51,750 nt of DNA from assembly GCA_031292195.1 (NCBI GenBank), contig JARLHP010000289.1, positions 1 through 51,750 of the forward strand, given 5' to 3'. The position numbers and the translations under genes were made by a program. This DNA comes from Syntrophobacteraceae bacterium (lineage in GTDB: Bacteria; Desulfobacterota; Syntrophobacteria; Syntrophobacterales; Syntrophobacteraceae). Position 1 is the stretch's first letter; every line of letters starts with the position of its first letter. Below the pieces are notes generated by a model. It was not told where the DNA came from and ran no database searches. It saw only the letters and a list, made by a program, of their open reading frames with translations. Shown here piece by piece: positions 42,125 through 49,229 of the stretch.

Positions 42125-43105
42125 TCAGTCGTCGCCGCCAACCTCCCCCTCGATCTGGATGGCAAGTTTTCCATGGCAGATTCCAGGGGTCGCAGTCAGT
42201 TTTGGCACTCCCTCCACATTGACAAAAACCGGCCTGGTGGCGTCATTGTCGAGCACAATAACGTCGCCCACCTCCATATTCATCAAATCTTCGCCCTTCA
42301 ACATCGCTCTGCCGAGTTCGGCGCAGATATTGACTGGAACTTCCCCCAGCAGTTTCTTCAACCGAACTATCCATTGCTCGTCGACTTCGAGCTGGTCGCT
42401 TTGAAAGCTCGCATAGAGCTTCGATCTGATCGGTTCGATAGTCGAGTATGGAAGAACGATGGCCATTCGCCCCATCATCCGGTCCATCTCCAGTTCGAAG
42501 CGGACCACGATGACAACGTCGGTGGGCGGGATAATCGTTGCAAACTGCGGATTGATCTCGGATCTGAGGAAAACGAAAGAAACAGGTATGATCGGCTGCC
42601 AAGCCTGGTCGAGATCCGCCAGAACCTGCCTTACCACTTTGTTTATCACCCGGTATTCAATCGAGGTGAAGTCGCGCCCCTCTATCTTGTAGCTGCCCTT
42701 GCCCGTGCCCCCGAAAAAGCAGTCCACCAGGTTGAAAATCAGGCGGCTTTCGATCATGAACAAAGCATGTCCCCTGAGGGGTTCCATCTTCAGGATGTGC
42801 AGACTCGTCGGGACAGGCAGTGTCCGGATGAATTCCCCGAACTTGATCATCTCGGCCTGACATGCGTTTATGTCCAGCATTCTCCGCAGAGAGGACGAAA
42901 TGGAAATACGGTGAATCTTGGTGAACCTGTCGTTAATTATGTCCAGGGTAGGCATTCGTCCGCGCACGATCCGATCCTGATTGGTCAGATCGAACATGCG
43001 GAAGTTTTCCGGCGCTTTAGAGGTTTCTTTGACCCCCTCGATTTCACCGTCGGAGAGTCCCTTCAGCAGGGCGTCGACTTCATCCTGGGAGAGTATCTTT
43101 TCCAT
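42125..43105 (-). CDS. fliM: Flagellar switch protein FliM
   Basis: A 326-residue C-ring protein. The N-terminal LSQDEVDALL at 4-13 is the CheY-P-binding motif, so the motor should answer to chemotaxis. The CheC-like middle domain (LVDCFFGGTGKGSYKIEGRDF) and the C-terminal SpoA domain (GDVIVLDNDATRPVFVNVEG) follow. Confidence 0.97.
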   Translation of the reverse strand: MEKILSQDEVDALLKGLSDGEIEGVKETSKAPENFRMFDLTNQDRIVRGRMPTLDIINDRFTKIHRISISSSLRRMLDINACQAEMIKFGEFIRTLPVPTSLHILKMEPLRGHALFMIESRLIFNLVDCFFGGTGKGSYKIEGRDFTSIEYRVINKVVRQVLADLDQAWQPIIPVSFVFLRSEINPQFATIIPPTDVVIVVRFELEMDRMMGRMAIVLPYSTIEPIRSKLYASFQSDQLEVDEQWIVRLKKLLGEVPVNICAELGRAMLKGEDLMNMEVGDVIVLDNDATRPVFVNVEGVPKLTATPGICHGKLAIQIEGEVGGDD

Positions 43106-43179
43106 AGGGGCGCTGAATTCCTCTTTTTACTGATTATCTCCGACTTTCCACCGACTTTTTTTCCACAGTGGGGATGAGA

Positions 43180-43647
43180 CTACTGTATGAGAAAATCCGT
43201 AAAATAGATTTCAAGAACCTTCCCCTTGGTAATGACGTGATTGAGGGACTCCAGCAGATGTTTTTTCAATCTGAGCTTGTCTTCCGGAGAGACAATATCG
43301 CTCGATTCCTGGCTGCTGAGCACCGTCAATATCAGGTCTTTCAATTGGGAATCGAGCGCTTTGCACTCTTCCTCAGTCGTCTTCGAACTGAGCATCAGGT
43401 CCATCGAGACCTTCAAAAATCGCTTCGACCCGGGGTCGGCAAGGTTCACCAGAAAAGTGGGCATTGTAAGGGAAACCGGCTTCTCTTCCTTCTCCACCGA
43501 AGCCTTTGCCTGCGACGTGTTCATGACCTTCAGGTAGAAAACGGCTCCTCCCGCCCCCAGCAGCACAACCACAGCCAGCACGATGATCAGGAGCATCTTG
43601 GAACCGGACTTCTTTGCCACTTCTTTTGATTCTTCCTCAGTCGACAT
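43180..43647 (-). CDS. fliL: Flagellar basal-body-associated protein FliL
   Basis: A 155-residue protein with a short charged N-terminus, one membrane segment (LLIIVLAVVVLLGAGGAVFYL) and a periplasmic FliL domain (FLVNLADPGSKRFLKVSMDL..EIYFTDFLIQ). It supports stator function. GGAAGG lies upstream of the ATG. It is the first gene of the fliLMNOPQR operon, about 100 bases below a sigma-54 promoter. Confidence 0.96.
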   Translation of the reverse strand: MSTEEESKEVAKKSGSKMLLIIVLAVVVLLGAGGAVFYLKVMNTSQAKASVEKEEKPVSLTMPTFLVNLADPGSKRFLKVSMDLMLSSKTTEEECKALDSQLKDLILTVLSSQESSDIVSPEDKLRLKKHLLESLNHVITKGKVLEIYFTDFLIQ

Positions 43648-43761
43648 TTGCTTATAACCTTCCTCTCATCAACAATGAGCATGAAAATTCAACTTGCGTC
43701 GGCGCGCCAAATGTTTTCCGACGCACCGCCAATTTACTCGCAGCTTCCGCACAAGCTATTG

Positions 43762-43777
43762 AGCAATGAACATGCCA
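43762..43777 (-). promoter_or_regulatory. Sigma-54 promoter of the fliL operon
   Basis: Read on the minus strand, the sequence is TGGCATGTTCATTGCT: -24 TGGCATG and -12 TTGCT with GG-N10-GC spacing. Transcription should begin near 43750, giving a leader of about 100 bases. The 620-base gap 43648-44267 contains this and the divergent promoter at 44164 and no gene I can support. Confidence 0.85.
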
Positions 43778-44163
43778 GGAGCAAGGCATGGGAGATGGCG
43801 GCCTCCCACCCCGCCCAAAGGAACCGCCGAAAACCCGATTTTCAGCATCCCGTCCGTACGAATTTCAAACCTGCACCTTGCTCCGCCTGCTCAAAAGGGC
43901 AACCCGACCCGCAACCCCGCACGGCACACTCGGCGCCACACCGCTCGGAACGATGGTGATTCACCGATTTTCCAGTCAAGCTTTTGACGGAACACTCCTC
44001 CAAACTACCATTCAGGGAGGTTCAAGTCGATCCGGAGCTCCTGAAATCTCCACTGGAAAAATGTGCAGGCCGGTAGGAAAATTTTCCCTGTTATTTTTGG
44101 CCAGGATCCCACATCAAAAATATAAGATGGCGAAATACCAGTACTTTTAAGGAAGCACACTTC

Positions 44164-44179
44164 TGGCCCGACTATTGCT
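44164..44179 (+). promoter_or_regulatory. Sigma-54 promoter of flgD-flgE
   Basis: TGGCCCGACTATTGCT has -24 TGGC.CG and -12 TTGCT with exact GG-N10-GC spacing. It lies about 90 bases before flgD and faces away from the fliL promoter, 390 bases apart, so activator sites between them could serve both. Confidence 0.85.
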
Positions 44180-44267
44180 CAACCGATGACTAACGCACCA
44201 AACCAATGACGGGCACAGCAGGGAGAGCGTCTAAGGCCCCCTCCCGAAGGCCTCCGAGGAGACAGCG

Positions 44268-44969
44268 ATGGCAACAACCAGCACAGTTCAATCGATGCCG
44301 GGTATCGGCTCCAATTACCTTGATTCCACCAATTCCGGCACCGGCTCGACATCGAACAGCCTCAGCCAGCAGAACTTTCTCACGCTGTTCACCACTCAGT
44401 TGCAGAACCAGGACCCGACCAATCCGATGCAGTCCTACGAACTGGCCTCCCAACTTGCCCAGTTCACCACGGTGGAACAACTGACACAGGAAAATTCCCA
44501 GCTGAACACCATCCAGCAGTACGCGGGCGCCATAAACAACGGAGAAATAACATCGCTGGTCGGGAAAAATATTACAGCCCAGGACAGCACCATGACGGTC
44601 AGTTCGGGCAGCCTCACGAACAGCCTCAACTACTCGCTCTCGACGCCCTCAAACGTCACCTACACCATAGCGGATTCCAGCGGCAGCACGATCTATACGG
44701 GAAGCATCAACGCCCAGAAAGCCGGCGCCTACAATGTGCCCTGGACGGGGAAAGACTCCAGCGGGGCCACAGTGGCCGACGGCTCCTATACGGTCACGCT
44801 CACGGCAACCCCCACCGATGGGTCCTCCTCAGCGGCAGCGGTCCTGACCAGCATCCAGGGCCAGATTGCCTCATGCAACCTGAGCGCCAATCCTCCGACA
44901 TACACGCTCTCGGGGACCAACGGGTTGGTGATTCCGGTATCGAGCGTCTTGGGGGTAAGCTCCAATTAG
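44268..44969 (+). CDS. flgD: Hook-capping protein FlgD
   Basis: A 233-residue scaffold that caps the growing hook. The N-terminal FLTLFTTQLQNQDPTNPMQS (about 37-56) and EQLTQENSQL are diagnostic; the C-terminal part has the FlgD Ig-like/Tudor fold (YNVPWTGKDSSGATVADGSY). GAGGAG precedes the ATG. flgE follows 96 bases downstream. Confidence 0.96.
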   Translation: MATTSTVQSMPGIGSNYLDSTNSGTGSTSNSLSQQNFLTLFTTQLQNQDPTNPMQSYELASQLAQFTTVEQLTQENSQLNTIQQYAGAINNGEITSLVGKNITAQDSTMTVSSGSLTNSLNYSLSTPSNVTYTIADSSGSTIYTGSINAQKAGAYNVPWTGKDSSGATVADGSYTVTLTATPTDGSSSAAAVLTSIQGQIASCNLSANPPTYTLSGTNGLVIPVSSVLGVSSN

Positions 44970-45065
44970 TATAGCCCACCGCGGCGCGCAGTCTGCCGAA
45001 CGGTTGAAGATAAGGATTACGATTTCATGATCTGATTTGCACATAATTGATAAAAGGAGAAGCAT

Positions 45066-45860
45066 ATGTCATCCAACATGATGTACACGGCGGTTTCAGG
45101 CCTCGACACTTTCAAAGAAGCGATGTCGGTTGTAAGCAACAACATAGCCAACTCCAATACCACGAGCTATAAATCGCAGACGGTTGATTTCGGCAACCTG
45201 GTGAGCGGATATTTGCCCACCGTATACCCCAACGACACGGCGGACGGTTCGGGTACCGCCATACTCAACACCTCGTCGGACCAAACCACCGGTTCTGAAA
45301 TGACGACCAATACCTGGTCGGATTTGATGATCCAAGGCAATGGGTTCTTCGAAGTCCAAAACACAAACAACAGCGCCGATTACTACACCCGGGACGGATC
45401 ATTCGAGGTCAACGCCACAGGGTATCTTACTGATATGAACGGCAACGATGTGCTCGACACGTCGGGGAAGACCATTCAGATAGAAGCGGACCCCACCAAC
45501 CCGGTTTATGCCAATTATTCCGTGGGCCAATTCGGGGATGTCGTTGGAACCACTTCGACCGGTACCCAGGCGACACTGGGCCAAATCGGCGTGACTACTT
45601 TCTCCAACCCCAACGGTATGATCTCGGTGGGCAACAACCAACTGCTTACAGGCCCCAACTCCGGAATAGGCGTAGTGCAGGCGGCGGGCTCCGGCGCGGC
45701 AGGCTCCATCATATCGGGCGCACTGGAGGCTTCAAACGTCGATCTGACCAAGCAGATGGTGGACATGATCACTTACCAGGCGGACTTCCAGGCAAACTCC
45801 AAATCCATAGCCACCGGCAATACCCTGCTCCAGACCGTGGTAAACCTGATCGCAGGATAA
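45066..45860 (+). CDS. flgE: Hook-type protein, short FlgE
   Basis: A 264-residue axial protein with the rod/hook N-terminus VVSNNIANSNTTSYKSQTVD and C-terminus GALEASNVDLTKQMVDMITY. The place after flgD and the N-terminal YTAVSGL point to hook protein FlgE. However, it is much shorter than the 400 residues of enteric FlgE, close to FlgG in size, so the surface-exposed domains are largely missing. Either the hook is thin-walled or a longer hook protein lies elsewhere. AAAGGAG precedes the ATG, and a strong hairpin ends the unit. Confidence 0.85.
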   Translation: MSSNMMYTAVSGLDTFKEAMSVVSNNIANSNTTSYKSQTVDFGNLVSGYLPTVYPNDTADGSGTAILNTSSDQTTGSEMTTNTWSDLMIQGNGFFEVQNTNNSADYYTRDGSFEVNATGYLTDMNGNDVLDTSGKTIQIEADPTNPVYANYSVGQFGDVVGTTSTGTQATLGQIGVTTFSNPNGMISVGNNQLLTGPNSGIGVVQAAGSGAAGSIISGALEASNVDLTKQMVDMITYQADFQANSKSIATGNTLLQTVVNLIAG

Positions 45861-45882
45861 TTAGACAGCTCCATTAAAGGAG

Positions 45883-45923
45883 GCCGCGGCAAGACCCGAA
45901 CTCTCAACGGGTCTTGCCGCGGC
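45883..45923 (+). terminator. Strong hairpin after flgE
   Basis: A perfect 16-bp stem, gccgcggcaagacccg (45883-45898) with its complement at 45908-45923, nine-base loop. No T tract follows directly (gcggttt), so efficiency is uncertain. Confidence 0.7.
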
Positions 45924-46009
45924 GCGGTTTATGGCCTTTCCTTTCGCCGCCCGAGCTTCCAAAAGCATTTTCTTGCCCGTCCCAAGGTCGGGCCGCGCTA
46001 ATCTTTACA

Positions 46010-46239
46010 TTGACTGGAGCGCCACGGGATGCTATCTGGTAGTTGTTGGAGGGGGAGCGTCAGTCTGCGAGGCGAGCCAATCAAATGAACCCGGCTAAGA
46101 AAGCCGGAGGCCGTCGAGTGCGCCGCCGCCCCTGATTTAATCGATAAAAATCCCGAGACCACGAAGGTCTTTTGTTTTCCACCAAAGTGGAGCAGAGGAA
46201 TTTCGTGGTCTTTTTTTGTGCTTACGGAGAGGATTGGCG
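46010..46239 (+). promoter_or_regulatory. cbiM leader with candidate promoter and attenuator
   Basis: TTGACT (46010-46015), a 17-base spacer and a weak TATCTG (46033-46038) could start a transcript near 46045. The leader of about 195 bases contains a hairpin ccggct/agccgg (46091-46107), GC-rich segments and a terminator-like structure ending about 20 bases before the cbiM start. This is the layout of a riboswitch or attenuator for a metal transporter. I could not match it to the cobalamin or NiCo riboswitch consensus. Confidence 0.4.
46156..46217 (+). terminator. Terminator-like hairpin in front of cbiM
   Basis: agaccacgaa (46156-46165) pairs with ttcgtggtct (46202-46211), with an inner ccac/gtgg hairpin, and is followed by six more T. 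The same agacc can instead pair with ggtct at 46166-46170 to form a short hairpin followed by tttgtttt. The two pairings exclude each other. Confidence 0.7.
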
Positions 46240-47268
46240 ATGCACATTCCCGACGGTTACTTGAGTCCTTCGACATGCGCGGCGCTTGGCGCCGCCATGC
46301 TTCCGGCATGGGCCGGGGCGGTGGGCAGAGTAAAGGGCCGGATCAAGTCCCGGTATGTCCCCCTGATGGCTATCGGGGCGGCTTTTTCCTTCACCATAAT
46401 GATGTACAACGTGCCTATACCCGGGGGAACCACCGCCCATGCGGTGGGAGGTGGATTGCTCGCGGTGGTGCTCGGCCCCTGGGCCGCCATGATTTGTATT
46501 ACCATCGCACTGGCCATCCAGGCACTCCTCTTCGGGGACGGGGGCGTTTGGACTTTCACCGCGAATTGTTTCAACATGGCGCTGGTGCTGCCTTTCGTTG
46601 CCTACGGGGTCTATCGGCTAATCAGCGCAAAGAGTGCGCCGGGTTCAGCGCGCAGGTGGGTGGGCGCGGCGGCCGGCGGGTATGCCGGGCTCTGTGCCGC
46701 CGCCCTGTGCGCGGGAGTGGAACTGGGACTCCAGCCGGTCTTTTTTCATACCGCCGGGGGCGTTCCTCTCTATTGCCCATACCCCCTGAAGGTTTCCATC
46801 CCGGCCATGATGCTTGCCCACCTGGTTGTGGCCGGCCCCCTGGAAGCAGTTGTGACTGGGTTTGTGGTGCGTTACCTGCAATCCTACAACGTGGCGCTGC
46901 TGGACAATCGAGCACTGTCCACGGATTTCCAGCCCTCCGAGGCCGTAAGCTACCGAAAACTGTGGTGGGCGCTGGGCGCAATGGCCATTCTGTCCCCCCT
47001 TGGTTTGCTGGCCGGAGGCGACGCCTGGGGTGAATGGGGAGCTGCAGACCTTCAAAAACTTGTCGGTTTCATTCCGGCGGGATTAAAGCGCATGACCGGC
47101 ACATGGTCCTTCGCTCCTTTCCGCGATTACTCTCTGCCCGGCTTCGATTCGTTTGGGTCTTCGGCCCTCGTCTACATCTTCTGCGCCGTTATAGGCGCCG
47201 GGATCATTTGCCTGTTCACCTATTTTTTCGGACGCTTCCAGGCGCTGGAGAGAAAGGAACGCAACTGA
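46240..47268 (+). CDS. cbiM: ECF-type cobalt/nickel permease S component, CbiM/NikM with C-terminal extension
   Basis: A 342-residue inner-membrane substrate-binding component. The N-terminus MHIPDGYLSP supplies the metal-coordinating amine and His2, a hallmark of CbiM/NikM. About seven membrane segments follow, with the conserved MYNVPIPGGTTAHAVGG and NCFNMALVLPFV. The C-terminal part (WGEWGAADLQKL..DYSLPGF, then a last membrane segment) resembles a fused CbiN/NikN- or PDGLE-type unit, as in NikMN proteins. GGAGAGG lies before ATG 46240. No cobalamin genes are in the window, so cobalt and nickel cannot be separated. Confidence 0.92.
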   Translation: MHIPDGYLSPSTCAALGAAMLPAWAGAVGRVKGRIKSRYVPLMAIGAAFSFTIMMYNVPIPGGTTAHAVGGGLLAVVLGPWAAMICITIALAIQALLFGDGGVWTFTANCFNMALVLPFVAYGVYRLISAKSAPGSARRWVGAAAGGYAGLCAAALCAGVELGLQPVFFHTAGGVPLYCPYPLKVSIPAMMLAHLVVAGPLEAVVTGFVVRYLQSYNVALLDNRALSTDFQPSEAVSYRKLWWALGAMAILSPLGLLAGGDAWGEWGAADLQKLVGFIPAGLKRMTGTWSFAPFRDYSLPGFDSFGSSALVYIFCAVIGAGIICLFTYFFGRFQALERKERN

Positions 47269-47289
47269 AGCCATGGGAGAACTGAATCG

Positions 47290-48240
47290 ATGAGCGAACC
47301 GAGGTGCGTTCCGTCCTGGCTCCAGGAGAAGACTCCCGCGGTCGCGGCCGTGCCGGTGCGCAAACGGAGTTTGAAAGGCGGTTTTGTGGAGAAGACTTTG
47401 CACGCCATCGCGGAAGTGATGAAAAACGAGGTTTTTTCCGAATCGCTGGCAAGCCGGCAGGGTCTTTTACAGGGCTTGGACCCCCGCGCCAAATTGGTGA
47501 GCGTCCTGTTTCTGATAGGGACGGTCGGACTGTTTCACCATATATTTCCCCTGGTCTTGTTCAACTTATGGCTTTTCTGGCTGGCCAAAAGTTCCAGGGT
47601 CCCCCTGGGCGTGTTCACCAAAAGAGTATGGATTGTCGTGCCGCTGTTTACGGGGATACTGGTCTTGCCGGTGCTGTTCAATGTCGTCCGGCCCGGAACG
47701 CCCCTGCTGGTGCTTTTCCATTTGAGCCGCCCGCTCACTCTGGGTTACTGGACAATCCCGGCGGAAGTGGCAATAACCAGGCAGGGGTTGGCGGCGGCCG
47801 CACTTTTGATGCTCAGGGTCGGCGCGTCGGTTTCCCTGGCCGTGCTGCTCACTCTTACCACCCGCTGGAACGCGCTTATCAAAGCCCTTGGCGCATTGCG
47901 CATCCCCGCCATATTTCTTTCGGTATTTGAAATGACTTACCGCTATATTTTTCTGCTGCTAAGCGCCAGCAGCGACATGTTCCTGGCCCGCAGGAGCAGG
48001 CTGGTGGGCAGGGCGGGTCCCCGTGAAGAGCGACGGTTTGTCACTTCGGCCATGGGAAGCCTTTGGTGCAAGACCGCGGCTTTGAGTGAAGAGGTGCACG
48101 GAGCTATGATTTCACGCGGCTATGCCGGAACCCCCCGCTCCATGCTCCGCTTTAAGATGAAGCTCAGCGATTGGGCATGGATTATCCTGGTGATCTTCAC
48201 AGCTATTCTTTTTATTGGAGGTGATCGTGTCCTCGGTTGA
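47290..48240 (+). CDS. cbiQ: ECF transporter T component, CbiQ
   Basis: A 316-residue transmembrane coupling protein. About 65 extra N-terminal residues precede the core LLQGLDPRAKLVSVLF. Four or five membrane segments and the two coupling motifs (TRWNALIKALGALRIP; SEEVHGAMISRGYAG, with the Ala-Arg-Gly type signature) follow. It starts 22 bases after cbiM and overlaps cbiO by 14 bases. Confidence 0.93.
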   Translation: MSEPRCVPSWLQEKTPAVAAVPVRKRSLKGGFVEKTLHAIAEVMKNEVFSESLASRQGLLQGLDPRAKLVSVLFLIGTVGLFHHIFPLVLFNLWLFWLAKSSRVPLGVFTKRVWIVVPLFTGILVLPVLFNVVRPGTPLLVLFHLSRPLTLGYWTIPAEVAITRQGLAAAALLMLRVGASVSLAVLLTLTTRWNALIKALGALRIPAIFLSVFEMTYRYIFLLLSASSDMFLARRSRLVGRAGPREERRFVTSAMGSLWCKTAALSEEVHGAMISRGYAGTPRSMLRFKMKLSDWAWIILVIFTAILFIGGDRVLG

Positions 48241-49048
48241 GACTGCCGGCGCCGCCCCGGTCTTTTTACTGGAAGGAGTGACCTACCGTTATCCTGACGG
48301 GGAAATCGGCGTCAACAACCTGGATCTGAGCGTTGGCGAACGGGAAAGAATTGTCCTGCTTGGTGCTAACGGATCGGGCAAATCGACCCTGCTGAGGATC
48401 CTGGACGGCCTGATTTTCCCAAGCGACGGGCTTGTCCATACCTTCGGCCAGGTGCTGAACGAAAAAAGCCTGAGCGAAGAGGTATTCAATTACGACTTCC
48501 GCAGGCGAGTAGGATTCGTCTTTCAAAACTCCGAGACCCAGCTCTTTTCTTCCACTGTGTGGGATGAGATAGCTTTCGGTCCCCTTCATATGGGAATGGA
48601 GGAACCTGAGATACGGCGGCGAGTCTCGGAAGTCCTCGAACTGGTGGGCATCGAGGCGATCAAGGACCGCCCGCCTTTCAAACTGAGCGGGGGGGAGAAA
48701 AAGAAGGTGGCCCTGGCCGCCGTTCTGGCTACCAACCCGGATGTCCTGCTGCTCGATGAACCTACGGCGGCCCTGGACCCGCGCACCGAGAGGTGGCTGG
48801 TCGACATGCTGATTCAGCTCGGAAAATTTGGCAAAACGATCATCACGGCCACCCATCACCTGGATATTGTGGAAGAGATCTCAGATCGCGTTCTCATCTT
48901 CGGCGAGGACCACCGCGTGGCGGCAACGGGCCCCCCATCCGAACTTCTTTCCGAAAAAGAACTGCTGTTGCATGTGAACCTGATCGATCCCCGGTTCCAC
49001 AAGCACTCCCACGGCGGGGACCACCGCCATTATCACATTCATGATTGA
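48227..49048 (+). CDS. cbiO: ECF transporter ATPase, CbiO
   Basis: A 273-residue ABC ATPase that powers the CbiMQO importer. Walker A GANGSGKST, the Q loop FVFQNSETQLFS, signature LSGGEKKKV, Walker B VLLLDEPTAALD and the switch His in TATHHLD are intact. The C-terminal tail is His-rich (HKHSHGGDHRHYHIH), which could bind the transported metal. GTG 48227 is the likely start because GGAGGTGATC lies directly before it, inside cbiQ. Confidence 0.95.
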   Translation: MSSVETAGAAPVFLLEGVTYRYPDGEIGVNNLDLSVGERERIVLLGANGSGKSTLLRILDGLIFPSDGLVHTFGQVLNEKSLSEEVFNYDFRRRVGFVFQNSETQLFSSTVWDEIAFGPLHMGMEEPEIRRRVSEVLELVGIEAIKDRPPFKLSGGEKKKVALAAVLATNPDVLLLDEPTAALDPRTERWLVDMLIQLGKFGKTIITATHHLDIVEEISDRVLIFGEDHRVAATGPPSELLSEKELLLHVNLIDPRFHKHSHGGDHRHYHIHD

Positions 49049-49049
49049 T

Positions 49050-49214
49050 AAGAGCCGGTGAATAGGTGAATCGGCTAATCGGTCGGTTGACCCCAATTTT
49101 CCGTTTTTTGTCGCCCCATTCACCTATTCATCAGATCTTTGAGTTTTTCCGATTCACCCATTCACCGATTCACCGATTCACCGATTCACCGATTCACCGA
49201 CTCACCGGCTCTTT
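49050..49214. repeat. GGTGAATC repeat element, copy B
   Basis: The left arm (49050-49083) starts aagagccggtgaat; the right arm (49151-49214) has six gattcacc/cattcacc units and ends ccggctctt, the complement of the left end. The core shares gttgac.ccaatttt and ctttgagtttttcc with copy A at 28461-28606. It fills the gap between the convergent cbiO and fliK and may act as a terminator hairpin. Confidence 0.85.
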
Positions 49215-49229
49215 TTCCACCGACTCTTC

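Noticed and set aside
43788-44150. 120-codon frame between the divergent sigma-54 promoters
   Set aside because: It overlaps promoter DNA, lacks a ribosome binding site and has a composition typical of random GC-rich sequence.
46040-46155. Cobalamin riboswitch before cbiM
   Set aside because: The conserved B12-box (GCCACTG-like and AGCCAGGAGACC-like blocks) could not be found in the right order.
49141-49214. Regular gattcacc units looked like a CRISPR
   Set aside because: The units are 8 bp and contiguous without spacers, and they form inverted arms of a dispersed element.
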